Notes: generated from the letters alone by a model not told the origin. 64,000 nucleotides of DNA from Pedobacter sp. PAMC26386 (GCA_014302835.1 CP060294.1:4241067-4305066), one strand, 5' to 3'. Numbered from the stretch's first letter, positions 26,611 to 35,482 are shown. Numbers and translations are program-made.

Positions 26611-28278
26611 TTAATTATTATAAGGCAGTACTATTTTAAATTCTGTTCCTTTATTTACTTTACTCTTTACGGTGATTTCACCTTTCATGAAATTCACCAG
26701 TTCTTTACAAAAGGCAAGTCCCAGTCCAACGCTACCATTTTGATTATATTGATTCTGTATGCGGTAAAACTTCTTAAAGATATTATTAATTTCTGGTGTA
26801 GGAATACCAATTCCCTGATCTGTAAATCTGAATACAACTTTTCCTTTGATCATTCGGGCTACAATATGCAATCGCTTATGTTCCGGTGGAGAATATTTAT
26901 AGGCATTCTCGGCTAAATTATCAAAAAGGCTTCCCAGTAATACCGGATCGGTAATAAAGGTTGTAAAACCTGTCACCTCGTAAGTAACCGCAAAATCCGG
27001 GTGTTTCAGTGTATGGGATTCAATGGTACTTTCAATAAAATCTACAATGTTGATTTCATCCTGATTCAATTGTATTGCACCATTCTCAATTTGTGTAAAA
27101 GCTAATAACTTATTCATCAGCCCATTTAATTTATCAGCTTCTTCATCCAGAATCTTCCCATACAATTTAAGCTCACGTTCGGTTAGCGAACTAGCGCTTT
27201 TAATATTGTTCCCGGCTATTTTAATGACACTCACAGGAGTCTTAAATTCATGGGTCAGGTTATTCATGAAATCATATTGTAATTTAAACATCTTATGATT
27301 GATGTTCAGATTTCTATAAATCAAAACAGTCACCAGTACCAGGATACCATAAAACAGTAACATCACCAAAGCAATAGGAAGGAAATAACTCAAGATTTCC
27401 TGGGCGACAAATGACTTTGCCGAAATAAAATAAAGCTTATAATCTGAGAATGGGCCCGGCAAAGTAATTTCCGTAGCAACATATTCAGTAGAAGTACTTA
27501 AAGGGTCGTAGGTAAGCGGCTCTATCCTGATATTCTGATATAATAAAGGCCGCGTATTGATAATCTTGATTTTATAAGGATCAAGATGAAAAGACAGCAT
27601 ATCCTGCTGGTAAACTGGAGAAGGACTGAGCTGTTGTCTAAGCATCTGCTTATAGACTTTCATATCTTCTAACCTTGGAATATTCAGATAAGTAATCTTA
27701 TTGGAACGAATGATACTAAAGTTCGTGAAAAGTTCTTCTTGGCTGGGTACTTTCGTAGTATCAAGGCTTTCTATGTAAGAAATCAACTTGATTCCTAATG
27801 CATTAAAATCATCACCACGGCTAAATTTCTTGGTATCATCCTTTGAAAATAGTTTGACTGAGTCCAAAGGGACCAAGTCACCAAACTGATAGATATACTT
27901 AGGACCAAAAGAGAAATGTCCCGTATTTAATCCATCCCGTACTGGTGAATTACCAATTTCAGAATCATAGAACACTACTTTGGAGACAAAAGGATAAGCG
28001 TTGATAATGGTGTCGACAAATTTCGATGCCGATGCCGAGTCAAGATACCCGTTATAGTAAGAAATTTCTGGAACCTTGTTCTGAAAGAACTCATTATAGG
28101 GCTTAATACTTTCTTCCAGCACTTTTACCTTCTCAGAGACAAACTCATTCTCTATAAATTTCTTACTGAAGTTGTAGGCTAAAAAAAGCGACAGAATAAA
28201 TAAGACTGAGATCAGCACAATAAAGGTAACGATCAATGAAAAGTTCTTACGATAACCACTGTGTCTTTCCTGATTCAT
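26611..28278 (-). CDS. sensor histidine kinase
   Basis: This 555-residue protein has two membrane helices (about 13-35 and 297-321) enclosing a periplasmic sensor of about 260 residues. The dimerisation helix carries H343 in L-T-H-E-F-K-T-P. The ATPase domain shows D-N-L-A-E-N-A-Y-K-Y-S (N box), D-Q-G-I-G-I-P (G1) and V-G-L-G-L-A-F (G2). There is no clear HAMP domain between the second helix and the His box. It resembles RprX-type kinases. The upstream gene of the same operon encodes a lipoprotein with a degenerate S9 peptidase fold, which could act as a periplasmic partner. That link is inference from gene order. Confidence 0.93.
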   Translation of the reverse strand: MNQERHSGYRKNFSLIVTFIVLISVLFILSLFLAYNFSKKFIENEFVSEKVKVLEESIKPYNEFFQNKVPEISYYNGYLDSASASKFVDTIINAYPFVSKVVFYDSEIGNSPVRDGLNTGHFSFGPKYIYQFGDLVPLDSVKLFSKDDTKKFSRGDDFNALGIKLISYIESLDTTKVPSQEELFTNFSIIRSNKITYLNIPRLEDMKVYKQMLRQQLSPSPVYQQDMLSFHLDPYKIKIINTRPLLYQNIRIEPLTYDPLSTSTEYVATEITLPGPFSDYKLYFISAKSFVAQEILSYFLPIALVMLLFYGILVLVTVLIYRNLNINHKMFKLQYDFMNNLTHEFKTPVSVIKIAGNNIKSASSLTERELKLYGKILDEEADKLNGLMNKLLAFTQIENGAIQLNQDEINIVDFIESTIESHTLKHPDFAVTYEVTGFTTFITDPVLLGSLFDNLAENAYKYSPPEHKRLHIVARMIKGKVVFRFTDQGIGIPTPEINNIFKKFYRIQNQYNQNGSVGLGLAFCKELVNFMKGEITVKSKVNKGTEFKIVLPYNN

Positions 28279-28288
28279 ATAGCCTTAC

Positions 28289-30181
28289 CTATTTCTTAGA
28301 CAAATTAACAGATAAAAATTGCTCCAGTGAAACGTATAGCTTTTGACGCACATCTTCGCCCTTCGGAGAAAATTCATTATATTCCTTTTCCAGGTAAGTC
28401 ACATTTACATTCCGTTTTTTAAGCTCCTTCACAAACTGAATAGCCTCTCCCGAATTACTTCTTGGATCTTTAGGACTTTGTGCAATAAACACAGGTACTT
28501 TGAATTTATCCGTATGAAAAACCGGTGATACCTGCCTCATGCGGTCCCCTTCTGTTATAGGATTACCAATCACCTCATAGTACATCTGCAAATTAGTTTT
28601 TAAGAATGGAGGAATAGATTTTAAATAGCTGAATAAATTAAGTACTCCGGAATTCGAACCACCACAAACATACATCCCCGGACTCGAATATAAGCTATTT
28701 AAAGCAATATACCCGCCAAAACCAGTACCATAAATCGCTATTTTCCTGGGGTTTGCAATCTTATTCTCCACCAGCCATCTCACTCCATCGTTAATATCAT
28801 CCTTGATTTTTTCACCCCATTGTCCAGATCCGGCAGCGGCAAAAGACTTCCCATAACCAGATGAACCCCTATAATTAACCTGAAAAACTGCATATCCCCT
28901 ATTAGCCAGGAATTGTACTTCTGCATTATATCCCCAGGAATTTCTACGCCCCGGACCGTCATGCGGCAAAACAACTACCGGAAGATTTTCCGGTAGTTTA
29001 TTCATGGGTAGCGTAAGATATCCCTGAATTTTCAACCCGTCACGCGCGGTATAAGAAACAGGTTTCATTTCGCACATTTCAGCTTCTTTAATAGAAGAAT
29101 TAAAGTCACTCAGCTTTCTTATTGTTCCTTTATCAGCTATGTACAGGTAATAAGATCCTGGGTTTCTATCTGTAAAAGTTCTTACGATAAAAGTATTTTC
29201 TGCTTTATCCCGGTCAATTATCTTTGACTCTGTGCCTGGTAACAGCTTATCTAATTTCTCATACAGCTGCTTGGCCGATGAATCAAGGTAATGCTTTTCT
29301 TTCTTCCAGGTTTCACAAACAACAAAAGCTATGGCTTTTTTTGACACCGAATATTGTGCATCCACAACATTGAGGGAATCATTACTGAAGAGTACTTTAC
29401 TTTCCTTCCCTGTCACACAGTTAAGCTCAATCAATGCATTTTTATCTCTGTTTACATTGGAAATTGCATAAACAATATTTGGTCTGTCATCTGAAATAGC
29501 GACAGGTGTAAAAGTAGTTTTAAAGTTATTTGTTACGATTGCTCTGAAATCTTGATTTTCTGTCTCCCGATAAAGTAGAGTCTGATTCACACCATCACTT
29601 GTAGTGGCTAATCTAATCTGTGCTTTAGAATCTGTAATCCAATTGGTAATGTTACCCGGATTTTTAGCCGCCATATCCATATGGCCATCCCTGACATTTA
29701 GACGGTAAACATCAAATACAGTAGAGTCTCTTTTATTCGAAGACACCAGTAAAAACTTACCATCAATAAGCTGGTCTTTCAGTACATGCATCCTGCTTTT
29801 CCCATTGTCACTTAACTGACGTTCATTCTGTCCATTTCTATTAATAATAAAAATATCTGATAACCGTTCAGCTCCCGCCTTCTCTTTGTAATAAACGATT
29901 TCATCATTACTCACCCAAAAATAGTAATTGATGTTTTTTTCGTTTAATTGTGTAATCTGATCAGATTTACCAGTAGCCAGGTCTTCTACAAATAAATTTT
30001 GCTTTTTACCTTGCAACTTGAGGTATGACATCGTTTTACCATCCAGAGAAATCGCATAATTGCCTTTATCCTGCGATTTAAAGAAGTCTGCCACAGGAAT
30101 CACCCCGACTTGCCTGTTTTGCCGGCAAGCACTAAAAAGGGCAAGAAGAACAATGAATAGATATCTTTTCTTTAAGATCAT
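28289..30181 (-). CDS. S9 prolyl-oligopeptidase-like lipoprotein lacking catalytic Ser and His
   Basis: This 630-residue protein has a lipoprotein signal with C19 (L-F-S-A-C). A beta-propeller-like region (about 25-350) is followed by an alpha/beta hydrolase domain with the S9 landmarks N-Y-R-G-S-S-G-Y-G and I-Y-G-T-G-F-G-G-Y. The nucleophile elbow, normally G-x-S-x-G-G, reads G485-T-G487-F-G-G, so serine is replaced by glycine. The catalytic His region reads E-Y-N602-E-F instead of the usual E-G-H-G-F. The frame is otherwise intact, so it is probably a binding protein rather than a decayed enzyme. The start is moved from an ATG at 30217 to 30181, because an exact -7 element lies between them and the shorter form begins as a proper signal peptide. 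It heads the operon with the kinase and regulator. Confidence 0.85.
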   Translation of the reverse strand: MILKKRYLFIVLLALFSACRQNRQVGVIPVADFFKSQDKGNYAISLDGKTMSYLKLQGKKQNLFVEDLATGKSDQITQLNEKNINYYFWVSNDEIVYYKEKAGAERLSDIFIINRNGQNERQLSDNGKSRMHVLKDQLIDGKFLLVSSNKRDSTVFDVYRLNVRDGHMDMAAKNPGNITNWITDSKAQIRLATTSDGVNQTLLYRETENQDFRAIVTNNFKTTFTPVAISDDRPNIVYAISNVNRDKNALIELNCVTGKESKVLFSNDSLNVVDAQYSVSKKAIAFVVCETWKKEKHYLDSSAKQLYEKLDKLLPGTESKIIDRDKAENTFIVRTFTDRNPGSYYLYIADKGTIRKLSDFNSSIKEAEMCEMKPVSYTARDGLKIQGYLTLPMNKLPENLPVVVLPHDGPGRRNSWGYNAEVQFLANRGYAVFQVNYRGSSGYGKSFAAAGSGQWGEKIKDDINDGVRWLVENKIANPRKIAIYGTGFGGYIALNSLYSSPGMYVCGGSNSGVLNLFSYLKSIPPFLKTNLQMYYEVIGNPITEGDRMRQVSPVFHTDKFKVPVFIAQSPKDPRSNSGEAIQFVKELKKRNVNVTYLEKEYNEFSPKGEDVRQKLYVSLEQFLSVNLSKK

Positions 30182-30198
30182 AACATACGGGTAGCCTG

Positions 30199-30206
30199 CA
30201 AAAATA
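30199..30206 (-). promoter_or_regulatory. candidate -7 element for the S9-like/kinase/regulator operon
   Basis: On the minus strand this reads TATTTTTG, an exact TAnnTTTG match. The predicted start near 30193 would leave about 11 leader bases before the ATG at 30181 and would exclude the longer start at 30217. A TTG at 30233-30231 lies 24 bases upstream, slightly far. Confidence 0.4.
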
Positions 30207-30344
30207 CGCAACACCATTTATCTAAACAGGCAATACACTAATATTGTTACCTTAACCGCAAATGGAGAGCGAGTCAAAATAGTAATATTTTATCGCTGTT
30301 AAAGAAACAACTGGTAACATTTAAAATACTGGGGCGCTATTGGT

Positions 30345-30378
30345 TTTGAAAAGCCACAATTTATTATCTTTATTTCTG
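30345..30378 (+). promoter_or_regulatory. candidate promoter for the TPR gene
   Basis: TTTG at 30345-30348 and TATTTCTG at 30371-30378 (one mismatch to TAnnTTTG) are 22 bases apart, giving a leader of roughly 18 bases before the ATG at 30401. Confidence 0.4.
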
Positions 30379-30400
30379 ATATCCTCCTTGTATACATCGC

Positions 30401-32209
30401 ATGAAAACAATATTTGCAATCTTCTTCTTTCTCAGCTACTCCCTTTCTTTACGGGCCCAGGAACGCGGTGAAAATGAAACGGCTATGCAATATTACCAAA
30501 ACGGGGATTATCAAAAAGCAGCTCCACTGCTTGAAAAGCTTTTATTCAAAACAAAAAACGAGGCTTATCTGGATCTTTATTTTAATGCACTGCTCAAATC
30601 GAAACAATATGATGTCGCTGATAAGGCAATTAAAAAGCTAATCCGGCAAAATCCTGAATCTTTAAAATACGGACTCTTACAAGGTCGGATTTATAAAGAA
30701 AAGGGTGAGCCAGAAAATGCAACAAAAGCTTTTGACCACCTGATACAAACCTTGCCAGATGAGGAAGTGAGAATCAGAGCACTGGCAAATGATATTTATC
30801 AGCTGGGCGAATATGATCTTGCGATTGCAGTATTTTTGCAGGGAAGGAAAAATCTCAAAAATGACCAGGCATTCACTTTTGAGTTACTAAGCCTGTATCG
30901 TTTTAAGAAGGATAAGAACAAACTGACTGAGGAATATTTAAATGCGCTATCTACCATGCCGCAGATGCTTCAGCAAGCTGAAACTGTACTTCCCTCTGTA
31001 TTTGAAACCAATGCAGATTATCTAAATCTTCAGAATGCATTACTTAAAAGACTGCAAAAGGACCCACAAAATGAATCTTATTCAAAACTTCTGATTTGGC
31101 AATATTTACAGCAGAAAGATTATGAGATGGCGCTGAGGCAGTTAATTGCACAGGATAAAAGAACTAAAGACAACGGAGCCATTGTATTTGAACATGCGCA
31201 GTTATTTGCATCCAATAAGGCTTATGAGACAGCGGTCAAAGCTTATAGCTTATTACTCTTAAAAGGTAAAGAGAGTGAATATTATCTCCCTTCAAAGTTA
31301 GGGCTGATTGATGCGAATTATCAATTGCTGCTTTCGGGTAAGAATGATAAAAAAGACATTATGAAACTTGCTGATCAATATCAGGAAATTCTGGATGAAT
31401 ATGGCAGCAATACAAAAACACTTTTTGCTTTGAGAAAATGGGCTAATCTGCAAACCTATTATCTCCAGGATCCTAAAAAAGCAGAGGTAGCTTTAGAAAC
31501 AGCACTAAAAATACCTGGTATTAGCAATACGGAAATAGGCGAGATGAAATTAGAACTGGGCGATATTTACAGACTTACCCAGCAGCCCTGGGAAGCTATT
31601 CTGATGTACGGTCAGGTCGCTAAAGAGTTTGAAAATCAGAATATCGGAACTGAAGCCAAATATAGATCTGCCAGGTTATCATTTGAGCAGGGAAATTTCA
31701 GTTATGCTAAATCTCAGGCCGATGTGCTAAAGGCTTCAACAGAACAGCTCATCGCTAATGATGCACTTAATCTCAGTCTTTTAATCTCCGATCACCTGGA
31801 AACTCCTACCGATACACTGGCACTTAAAATGTATGCAGCTGCTGAATCCTTACAGTTCCGCAATCTCGATCAGCAAGCAATTGCTAAGGTTGACAGTATT
31901 GCCCTATTGTATCCTAAGAATAGTCTTACGGATGACATCTTAATGTTTAAATCTGATATTCATATCAAAAACAAGAATTTCAATCTTGCTGTTCCCCTGC
32001 TTAAAGAACTCATTAATCATCAGCAAAAAGGCAATTGGGCCGATGAAGCTCTTTTTATTCTGGCGGGATTATATGAAGACCAGCTGAACGACCCGGAGCA
32101 AGCTAAAACGCTCTATCAGAAATTGATTAACGATTTTCCAGGAAGCATGTTTGTGACAGAAGCGCGTAAGCATTTCAGGAAAATCAGGGGCGACAATATT
32201 GAATCTTAG
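30401..32209 (+). CDS. secreted TPR protein
   Basis: This 602-residue protein has a signal peptide (about 1-20, ending L-R-A-Q). Tetratricopeptide repeats cover nearly the whole mature part, with clear units such as A-M-Q-Y-Y-Q-N-G-D-Y-Q-K-A-A-P-L near the start and L-Y-Q-K-L-I-N-D-F-P-G-S at the end. The C-terminal repeat with D-F-P-G-S-M-F-V-x-E-A-R resembles the YbgF/BamD-type TPR end. It is probably a periplasmic scaffold with unknown partners. It is followed closely by the DUF4286 and rfbC genes on the same strand. Confidence 0.85.
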   Translation: MKTIFAIFFFLSYSLSLRAQERGENETAMQYYQNGDYQKAAPLLEKLLFKTKNEAYLDLYFNALLKSKQYDVADKAIKKLIRQNPESLKYGLLQGRIYKEKGEPENATKAFDHLIQTLPDEEVRIRALANDIYQLGEYDLAIAVFLQGRKNLKNDQAFTFELLSLYRFKKDKNKLTEEYLNALSTMPQMLQQAETVLPSVFETNADYLNLQNALLKRLQKDPQNESYSKLLIWQYLQQKDYEMALRQLIAQDKRTKDNGAIVFEHAQLFASNKAYETAVKAYSLLLLKGKESEYYLPSKLGLIDANYQLLLSGKNDKKDIMKLADQYQEILDEYGSNTKTLFALRKWANLQTYYLQDPKKAEVALETALKIPGISNTEIGEMKLELGDIYRLTQQPWEAILMYGQVAKEFENQNIGTEAKYRSARLSFEQGNFSYAKSQADVLKASTEQLIANDALNLSLLISDHLETPTDTLALKMYAAAESLQFRNLDQQAIAKVDSIALLYPKNSLTDDILMFKSDIHIKNKNFNLAVPLLKELINHQQKGNWADEALFILAGLYEDQLNDPEQAKTLYQKLINDFPGSMFVTEARKHFRKIRGDNIES

Positions 32210-32225
32210 TTTATATCTTTGCTGC

Positions 32226-32528
32226 ATGTTATTATACAATGTAACCCTGATTATTGAAGAAGTTTCTGCTGCAGCATGGCTGCAATGGATGCAGGAAGAG
32301 CACATTCCCGAAGTGATGGCTACCGGATTATTCGTATCCAACAGATTATTAAAAGTGGTTGATTCCCCAAATGAGGGGGTAACTTATTGCACTCAATATG
32401 TTGTTCAATCTATCGAAGATTATGACACTTACCAACTTAAACATGCTAACGAAATGTCAGCTGAGTTAAACAGCCGTTTTAAAGATAAATTTGTTTCTTT
32501 CACCACTATAATGGAATATATAGCCTAA
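32226..32528 (+). CDS. DUF4286 family small protein
   Basis: This 100-residue soluble protein matches the DUF4286 family: Y-N-V-T-L-I-I, then W-L-Q-W-M-Q-E-E-H-I-P near 20-30, and F-T-T-I-M at the end. The fold is probably a ferredoxin-like alpha/beta dimer. The function is unknown. The start is set at the ATG at 32226, since the longer frame opens with TTG inside the end of the TPR gene and would add nine atypical residues. It lies 16 bases after the TPR gene and 2 bases before rfbC. Confidence 0.75.
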   Translation: MLLYNVTLIIEEVSAAAWLQWMQEEHIPEVMATGLFVSNRLLKVVDSPNEGVTYCTQYVVQSIEDYDTYQLKHANEMSAELNSRFKDKFVSFTTIMEYIA

Positions 32529-32530
32529 AT

Positions 32531-33085
32531 ATGAATATAGTACAAACACCTATAGCTGACCTTTTTGTCATTGAGCCCAAAGTCTGGAAGGATAACCGTG
32601 GTTATTTTTACGAAAGTTTTAGTGCAAGAGCATTTGCAGAAGCTGGCATTCAAGCCGATTTTATACAAGACAACCAATCCTTCTCACAAAAAGGAACTTT
32701 ACGTGGTTTACATGCACAAAAGGCTCCTTTTTCACAAGGCAAACTAGTAAGAGTAATACAAGGAAAGGTCCTCGATATTGCTGTAGATGTAAGAAAAGGT
32801 TCTGCTACCTACGGTCAGCATTTCAGTATTGTACTTAGTGGAGATAACCATAAACAATTATGGGTTCCGCCAGGGTTTCTTCATGGTTTTTTAACACTGG
32901 AAGATGATACTATCTTCTGTTACAAAGTGACTAGTTACTATGACAAAGAATCTGAATGCGGTGTGATCTGGAATGATGCCGACTTGAATATCAACTGGAG
33001 TGAAGACCTGGCTAAAGAAGAGCTCCTGCTTTCAGACAAAGATCTTGTTCTTTCTTCATTTAAAGATTTCGTAAGTCCTTTTTAG
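32531..33085 (+). CDS. rfbC: dTDP-4-dehydrorhamnose 3,5-epimerase
   Basis: This 184-residue cupin-fold enzyme carries the RmlC motifs T-L-R-G-L-H with the catalytic base H61, R-V-I-Q-G-K-V-L-D-I-A-V-D, W-V-P-P-G-F-L-H-G-F and Y-K-V-T-S-Y-Y. It epimerises dTDP-4-keto-6-deoxyglucose on the way to dTDP-L-rhamnose, a surface polysaccharide precursor. The other rml genes are not in the window, so it is separated from the usual cluster here. It follows the DUF4286 gene by two bases and converges with an ompA-like gene across a very long hairpin. Confidence 0.94.
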   Translation: MNIVQTPIADLFVIEPKVWKDNRGYFYESFSARAFAEAGIQADFIQDNQSFSQKGTLRGLHAQKAPFSQGKLVRVIQGKVLDIAVDVRKGSATYGQHFSIVLSGDNHKQLWVPPGFLHGFLTLEDDTIFCYKVTSYYDKESECGVIWNDADLNINWSEDLAKEELLLSDKDLVLSSFKDFVSPF

Positions 33086-33108
33086 GTCAGAATTCCGAAT
33101 TTTACCTT

Positions 33109-33175
33109 AAAAGACTATTTACAAAAAGAGGGCTTTCGGATAATCCGGAAGCCCTCTTTTTGTAAATAGTCTTTT
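33109..33175. terminator. long bidirectional terminator hairpin
   Basis: Arms of 33 bases (33109-33141 and 33143-33175) pair throughout except for one G-T wobble, around a tiny tip. The core is A5-GAGGG facing CCCTC-T5, a classic two-way terminator, extended outwards by 11-12 more paired bases. The right arm reaches into the stop codon of the ompA-like gene. Confidence 0.93.
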
Positions 33176-34016
33176 ACTTTTTGATCAGATCGTAAAGTTC
33201 GTCCAGTTTAGGTGATAATACGATTTCAATCCTGCGGTTTTTACTTCGGCCTTCAGGAGTAGTATTTGACTCCAACGGTTGAAATTCTCCTTTACCAGTG
33301 GCTGTTAATCTTACACCCGATACTTTTTCCGTTTCTGTCAGATAACGAACTACTGAAGTAGAACGTAAAACACTTAAATCCCAATTGTCTTTAATCTGCC
33401 CCAGGTTTGTTATTTTTTGAGAATCAGTATGGCCCTCTACGGCTATAATAATTTCAGGCTGCTCTTTTAAAACTTTGGCCAACTGTGTTAATGCTTGTTT
33501 TCCTTTCTCGTCAATGATGATACTTGCTGAAGGAAATAATAACTTATCTGTCAAAGAGACATAAACCTTTCCATTTTTCATTTCTACAGTTAGTCCATTC
33601 TTAGAAAATCCAAGAAGTGCCTGCTGTAATTTCTCTTTTAACTGATTAGAAGCCTCATCACGCTTACGCAAAACATCCTCTACTTCTTTTAAACGTTGTT
33701 CACGCTTTTTAAGATCGTCTGACAGTTTATTAATGGCCGATGAGCTATTATCTTTTAATTTGGCGTAACTGCCGTTTATTGCTTTATACTTGCCTTGAAG
33801 CTCATTTAATTGTCCTCTCAGGTTCGAGGTATCGCGCTGCAATTTCGCGATAGCACTCTGCAGGTTATCTATTGAACCCTGCGCACCGGTCCATCCATTA
33901 CTCAAAGAGTCTTGTTTCGCCAGCAAAGCTTTATACTTTTTAGGAGACAAGACTACACAGGAAGCGAATGCACTGGCTAATAAGCCAATGGCCAAAAACA
34001 AAGTAATTCTTTTCAT
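33174..34016 (-). CDS. OmpA-like peptidoglycan-binding lipoprotein
   Basis: This 280-residue protein has a lipoprotein signal ending F-A-S-C (C20). A coiled coil with regular heptads spans about 30-135. The C-terminal OmpA domain (about 155-270) shows A-V-E-G-H-T-D-S, L-S-V-L-R-S-T-S-V and G-R-S-K-N-R-R-I-E-I, the residues that bind diaminopimelate in peptidoglycan. It should tether the outer membrane to the cell wall. A flagellar-MotB-like use is unlikely because there is no membrane helix. It is the last gene of a minus-strand unit after DUF2461, only two bases away. Confidence 0.92.
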   Translation of the reverse strand: MKRITLFLAIGLLASAFASCVVLSPKKYKALLAKQDSLSNGWTGAQGSIDNLQSAIAKLQRDTSNLRGQLNELQGKYKAINGSYAKLKDNSSSAINKLSDDLKKREQRLKEVEDVLRKRDEASNQLKEKLQQALLGFSKNGLTVEMKNGKVYVSLTDKLLFPSASIIIDEKGKQALTQLAKVLKEQPEIIIAVEGHTDSQKITNLGQIKDNWDLSVLRSTSVVRYLTETEKVSGVRLTATGKGEFQPLESNTTPEGRSKNRRIEIVLSPKLDELYDLIKK

Positions 34017-34018
34017 AA

Positions 34019-34681
34019 TTATGGTGCTATGGCTCCCCGCAAAAAGCGTATAAATGGGTAAACAACCGTAAAAGCCTTTTTTAAATGATTAACTAACGTG
34101 GGTTTCAATAATTCCTGATCAGTAATAGGAAGTATGGCTATGAAACTTTTAAGTTTCAATAAATCGATCTGAGGATGCTCTGGATCATATCCTTTAGGCG
34201 CTTTTTTCAGCGTATCTTCCTTGCTTAATTTAAACAAATCAGTAAAATCCTTCGCCTCTATAATTTCAAGAAACTCGGAGGTGTTATAATCGATCTCTTC
34301 TCTTATCTTTTTCAGTAATGAAGCCTCTGGCATCCAATAACCGCCAGCAAGAAAAGATTTACCTGGCTGAAGATGTAAATAAAACTCCGGACCATTTCCA
34401 TTTGCATTTTTTACAGAAAACGAAATTCCAAAGTTATTTTTATAGGGATCTTTATTTTTACTGAAACGTACATCTCTGTAAATGCGCATCACGCACTTCT
34501 TAGCTTGTGTTTCTAATAGGAACTGGGGATCAACGATTGCTAAAACAGGGATTAGCTCATCAACAAAGCGAATTACATCAGCCTTTGCTGTTTCATAGAG
34601 ATCCTTGTTCAGGGCAAACCATTCCCTGTTATTATTGGCGGCTACTGCACTTAAAAAAGCTAGTGTTTCTGGCTTAATCAT
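34019..34681 (-). CDS. DUF2461 family protein
   Basis: This 220-residue soluble protein matches DUF2461: F-L-S-A-V-A-A-N-N-N-R-E-W-F near the start, R-I-Y-R-D-V-R-F-S-K-N-K-D-P-Y-K and the following L-Q-P-G-K-S-F-L-A-G-G. The function of the family is unknown. Conserved Arg and Asp residues suggest a nucleic acid or phosphate ligand, but that is a guess. Its ATG overlaps the stop of the DUF983 gene by four bases (ATGA), so the two are probably translationally coupled. Confidence 0.88.
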   Translation of the reverse strand: MIKPETLAFLSAVAANNNREWFALNKDLYETAKADVIRFVDELIPVLAIVDPQFLLETQAKKCVMRIYRDVRFSKNKDPYKNNFGISFSVKNANGNGPEFYLHLQPGKSFLAGGYWMPEASLLKKIREEIDYNTSEFLEIIEAKDFTDLFKLSKEDTLKKAPKGYDPEHPQIDLLKLKSFIAILPITDQELLKPTLVNHLKKAFTVVYPFIRFLRGAIAP

Positions 34682-35076
34682 GGTCTATCGTAATAGGCGT
34701 TATAACTAATTTTAGGAGAGAGCCAATGTAATAAAATCACACGTGAATAACGATAGTTAAATGGAGCAAGAATTAAACATCCTCCAAAAATAACACCTAC
34801 ATAAAGCCACAGGGAGTCAAATTCAAGATTACCACCAGAAAAGATATAGGTTGCAATTCCTACAGCAATCATCTCCATTACGTTCATTGCATAACTCACA
34901 TACATAGAAGCATAAAAGTATCCTGGCTCAATTTCGTAGCGCTGCCCGCACTGACTGCAAATATCATTTGTACGTTGTACATTGAAACCATATAAACTGC
35001 CAGTAAATATATCCCCTCTCCGGCAATGCGGACATTTACCATGTACTAATGCATATAGTTTTGTAGTTTTCTCCAT
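34678..35076 (-). CDS. DUF983 zinc-ribbon membrane protein
   Basis: This 132-residue protein has an N-terminal pair of CxxC motifs (C-P-H-C near 16-19 and C-S-Q-C near 40-43), which should bind zinc, and two membrane helices (about 55-78 and 86-108). This matches DUF983, whose genes often lie near cytochrome oxidase assembly genes. The placement just beyond the cox operon fits that. The precise role is not established. It overlaps the DUF2461 gene by four bases and follows the small CxxC protein by 15 bases. Confidence 0.85.
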   Translation of the reverse strand: MEKTTKLYALVHGKCPHCRRGDIFTGSLYGFNVQRTNDICSQCGQRYEIEPGYFYASMYVSYAMNVMEMIAVGIATYIFSGGNLEFDSLWLYVGVIFGGCLILAPFNYRYSRVILLHWLSPKISYNAYYDRP

Positions 35077-35091
35077 TAAAAATGAGAGAAA

Positions 35092-35343
35092 TCAGGAGCG
35101 AAGAGAAGCTTGTGAACGACGGTATTTCTTGTACCAAAGGAAGCCGATAGCGGCAATCATCAGGTATGGAATAGCCATTAGATAGAGTACTCCTGTATTT
35201 AATCCTACAGCCTGGGTATTCCCATTCTGGGTTCCCTGCTCTGCACTTATTGTACACATTGCACATTGTGCTGCAGCTTGCTGTATACCAGTACCTGCTG
35301 TAACAGCAATCAAAAGAATAAAGATAATAAATGCCTTTTTCAT
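35092..35343 (-). CDS. small exported membrane protein with a CxxC motif
   Basis: This 83-residue protein has a signal peptide or first helix (about 1-25), then Q-C-A-M-C immediately after the likely cleavage site, a polar loop, one further membrane helix (about 52-70) and a basic tail (W-Y-K-K-Y-R-R). I recall similar small proteins near cytochrome oxidase and DUF983 genes in Bacteroidota, but know no function. The C-A-M-C motif could bind copper or heme or act in redox. It leads the unit with DUF983, DUF2461 and the ompA-like gene. Confidence 0.65.
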   Translation of the reverse strand: MKKAFIIFILLIAVTAGTGIQQAAAQCAMCTISAEQGTQNGNTQAVGLNTGVLYLMAIPYLMIAAIGFLWYKKYRRSQASLRS

Positions 35344-35417
35344 TAGACTATATTTTTTATGAAGCTTGCAGCAGATGCAGGTTTCATGATGTGAAGACCA
35401 AACGTGCTAATCGCTAG

Positions 35418-35425
35418 CAAATATA
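35418..35425 (-). promoter_or_regulatory. candidate -7 element for the small CxxC protein unit
   Basis: The minus strand reads TATATTTG, an exact TAnnTTTG match just downstream of the cox operon terminator, giving a leader of roughly 70 bases. The upstream TTG is not at a good distance. Confidence 0.4.
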
Positions 35426-35444
35426 AGATTAAACGAACAAACAT

Positions 35445-35482
35445 GCCTTGCATTACATAAGTCTAATGTAAAAATGCAAGGC
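35445..35482 (-). terminator. terminator at the end of the cox operon
   Basis: Ten-base outer arms (35445-35454 and 35473-35482) plus an inner ACAT/ATGT pairing form a strong hairpin with a small bulge, six bases after the DUF420 stop. A T-rich stretch follows on the minus strand. Confidence 0.75.

Noticed and set aside
30182..30217. N-terminal extension of the S9-like lipoprotein from an earlier ATG
   Set aside because: The extension would precede a standard lipoprotein signal, and an exact -7 element lies inside it.
35036..35266. Alternative frame overlapping the small CxxC protein and the DUF983 start
   Set aside because: The frame used for the two annotated genes gives proper signal peptide, helices and zinc motifs. 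This one gives none.
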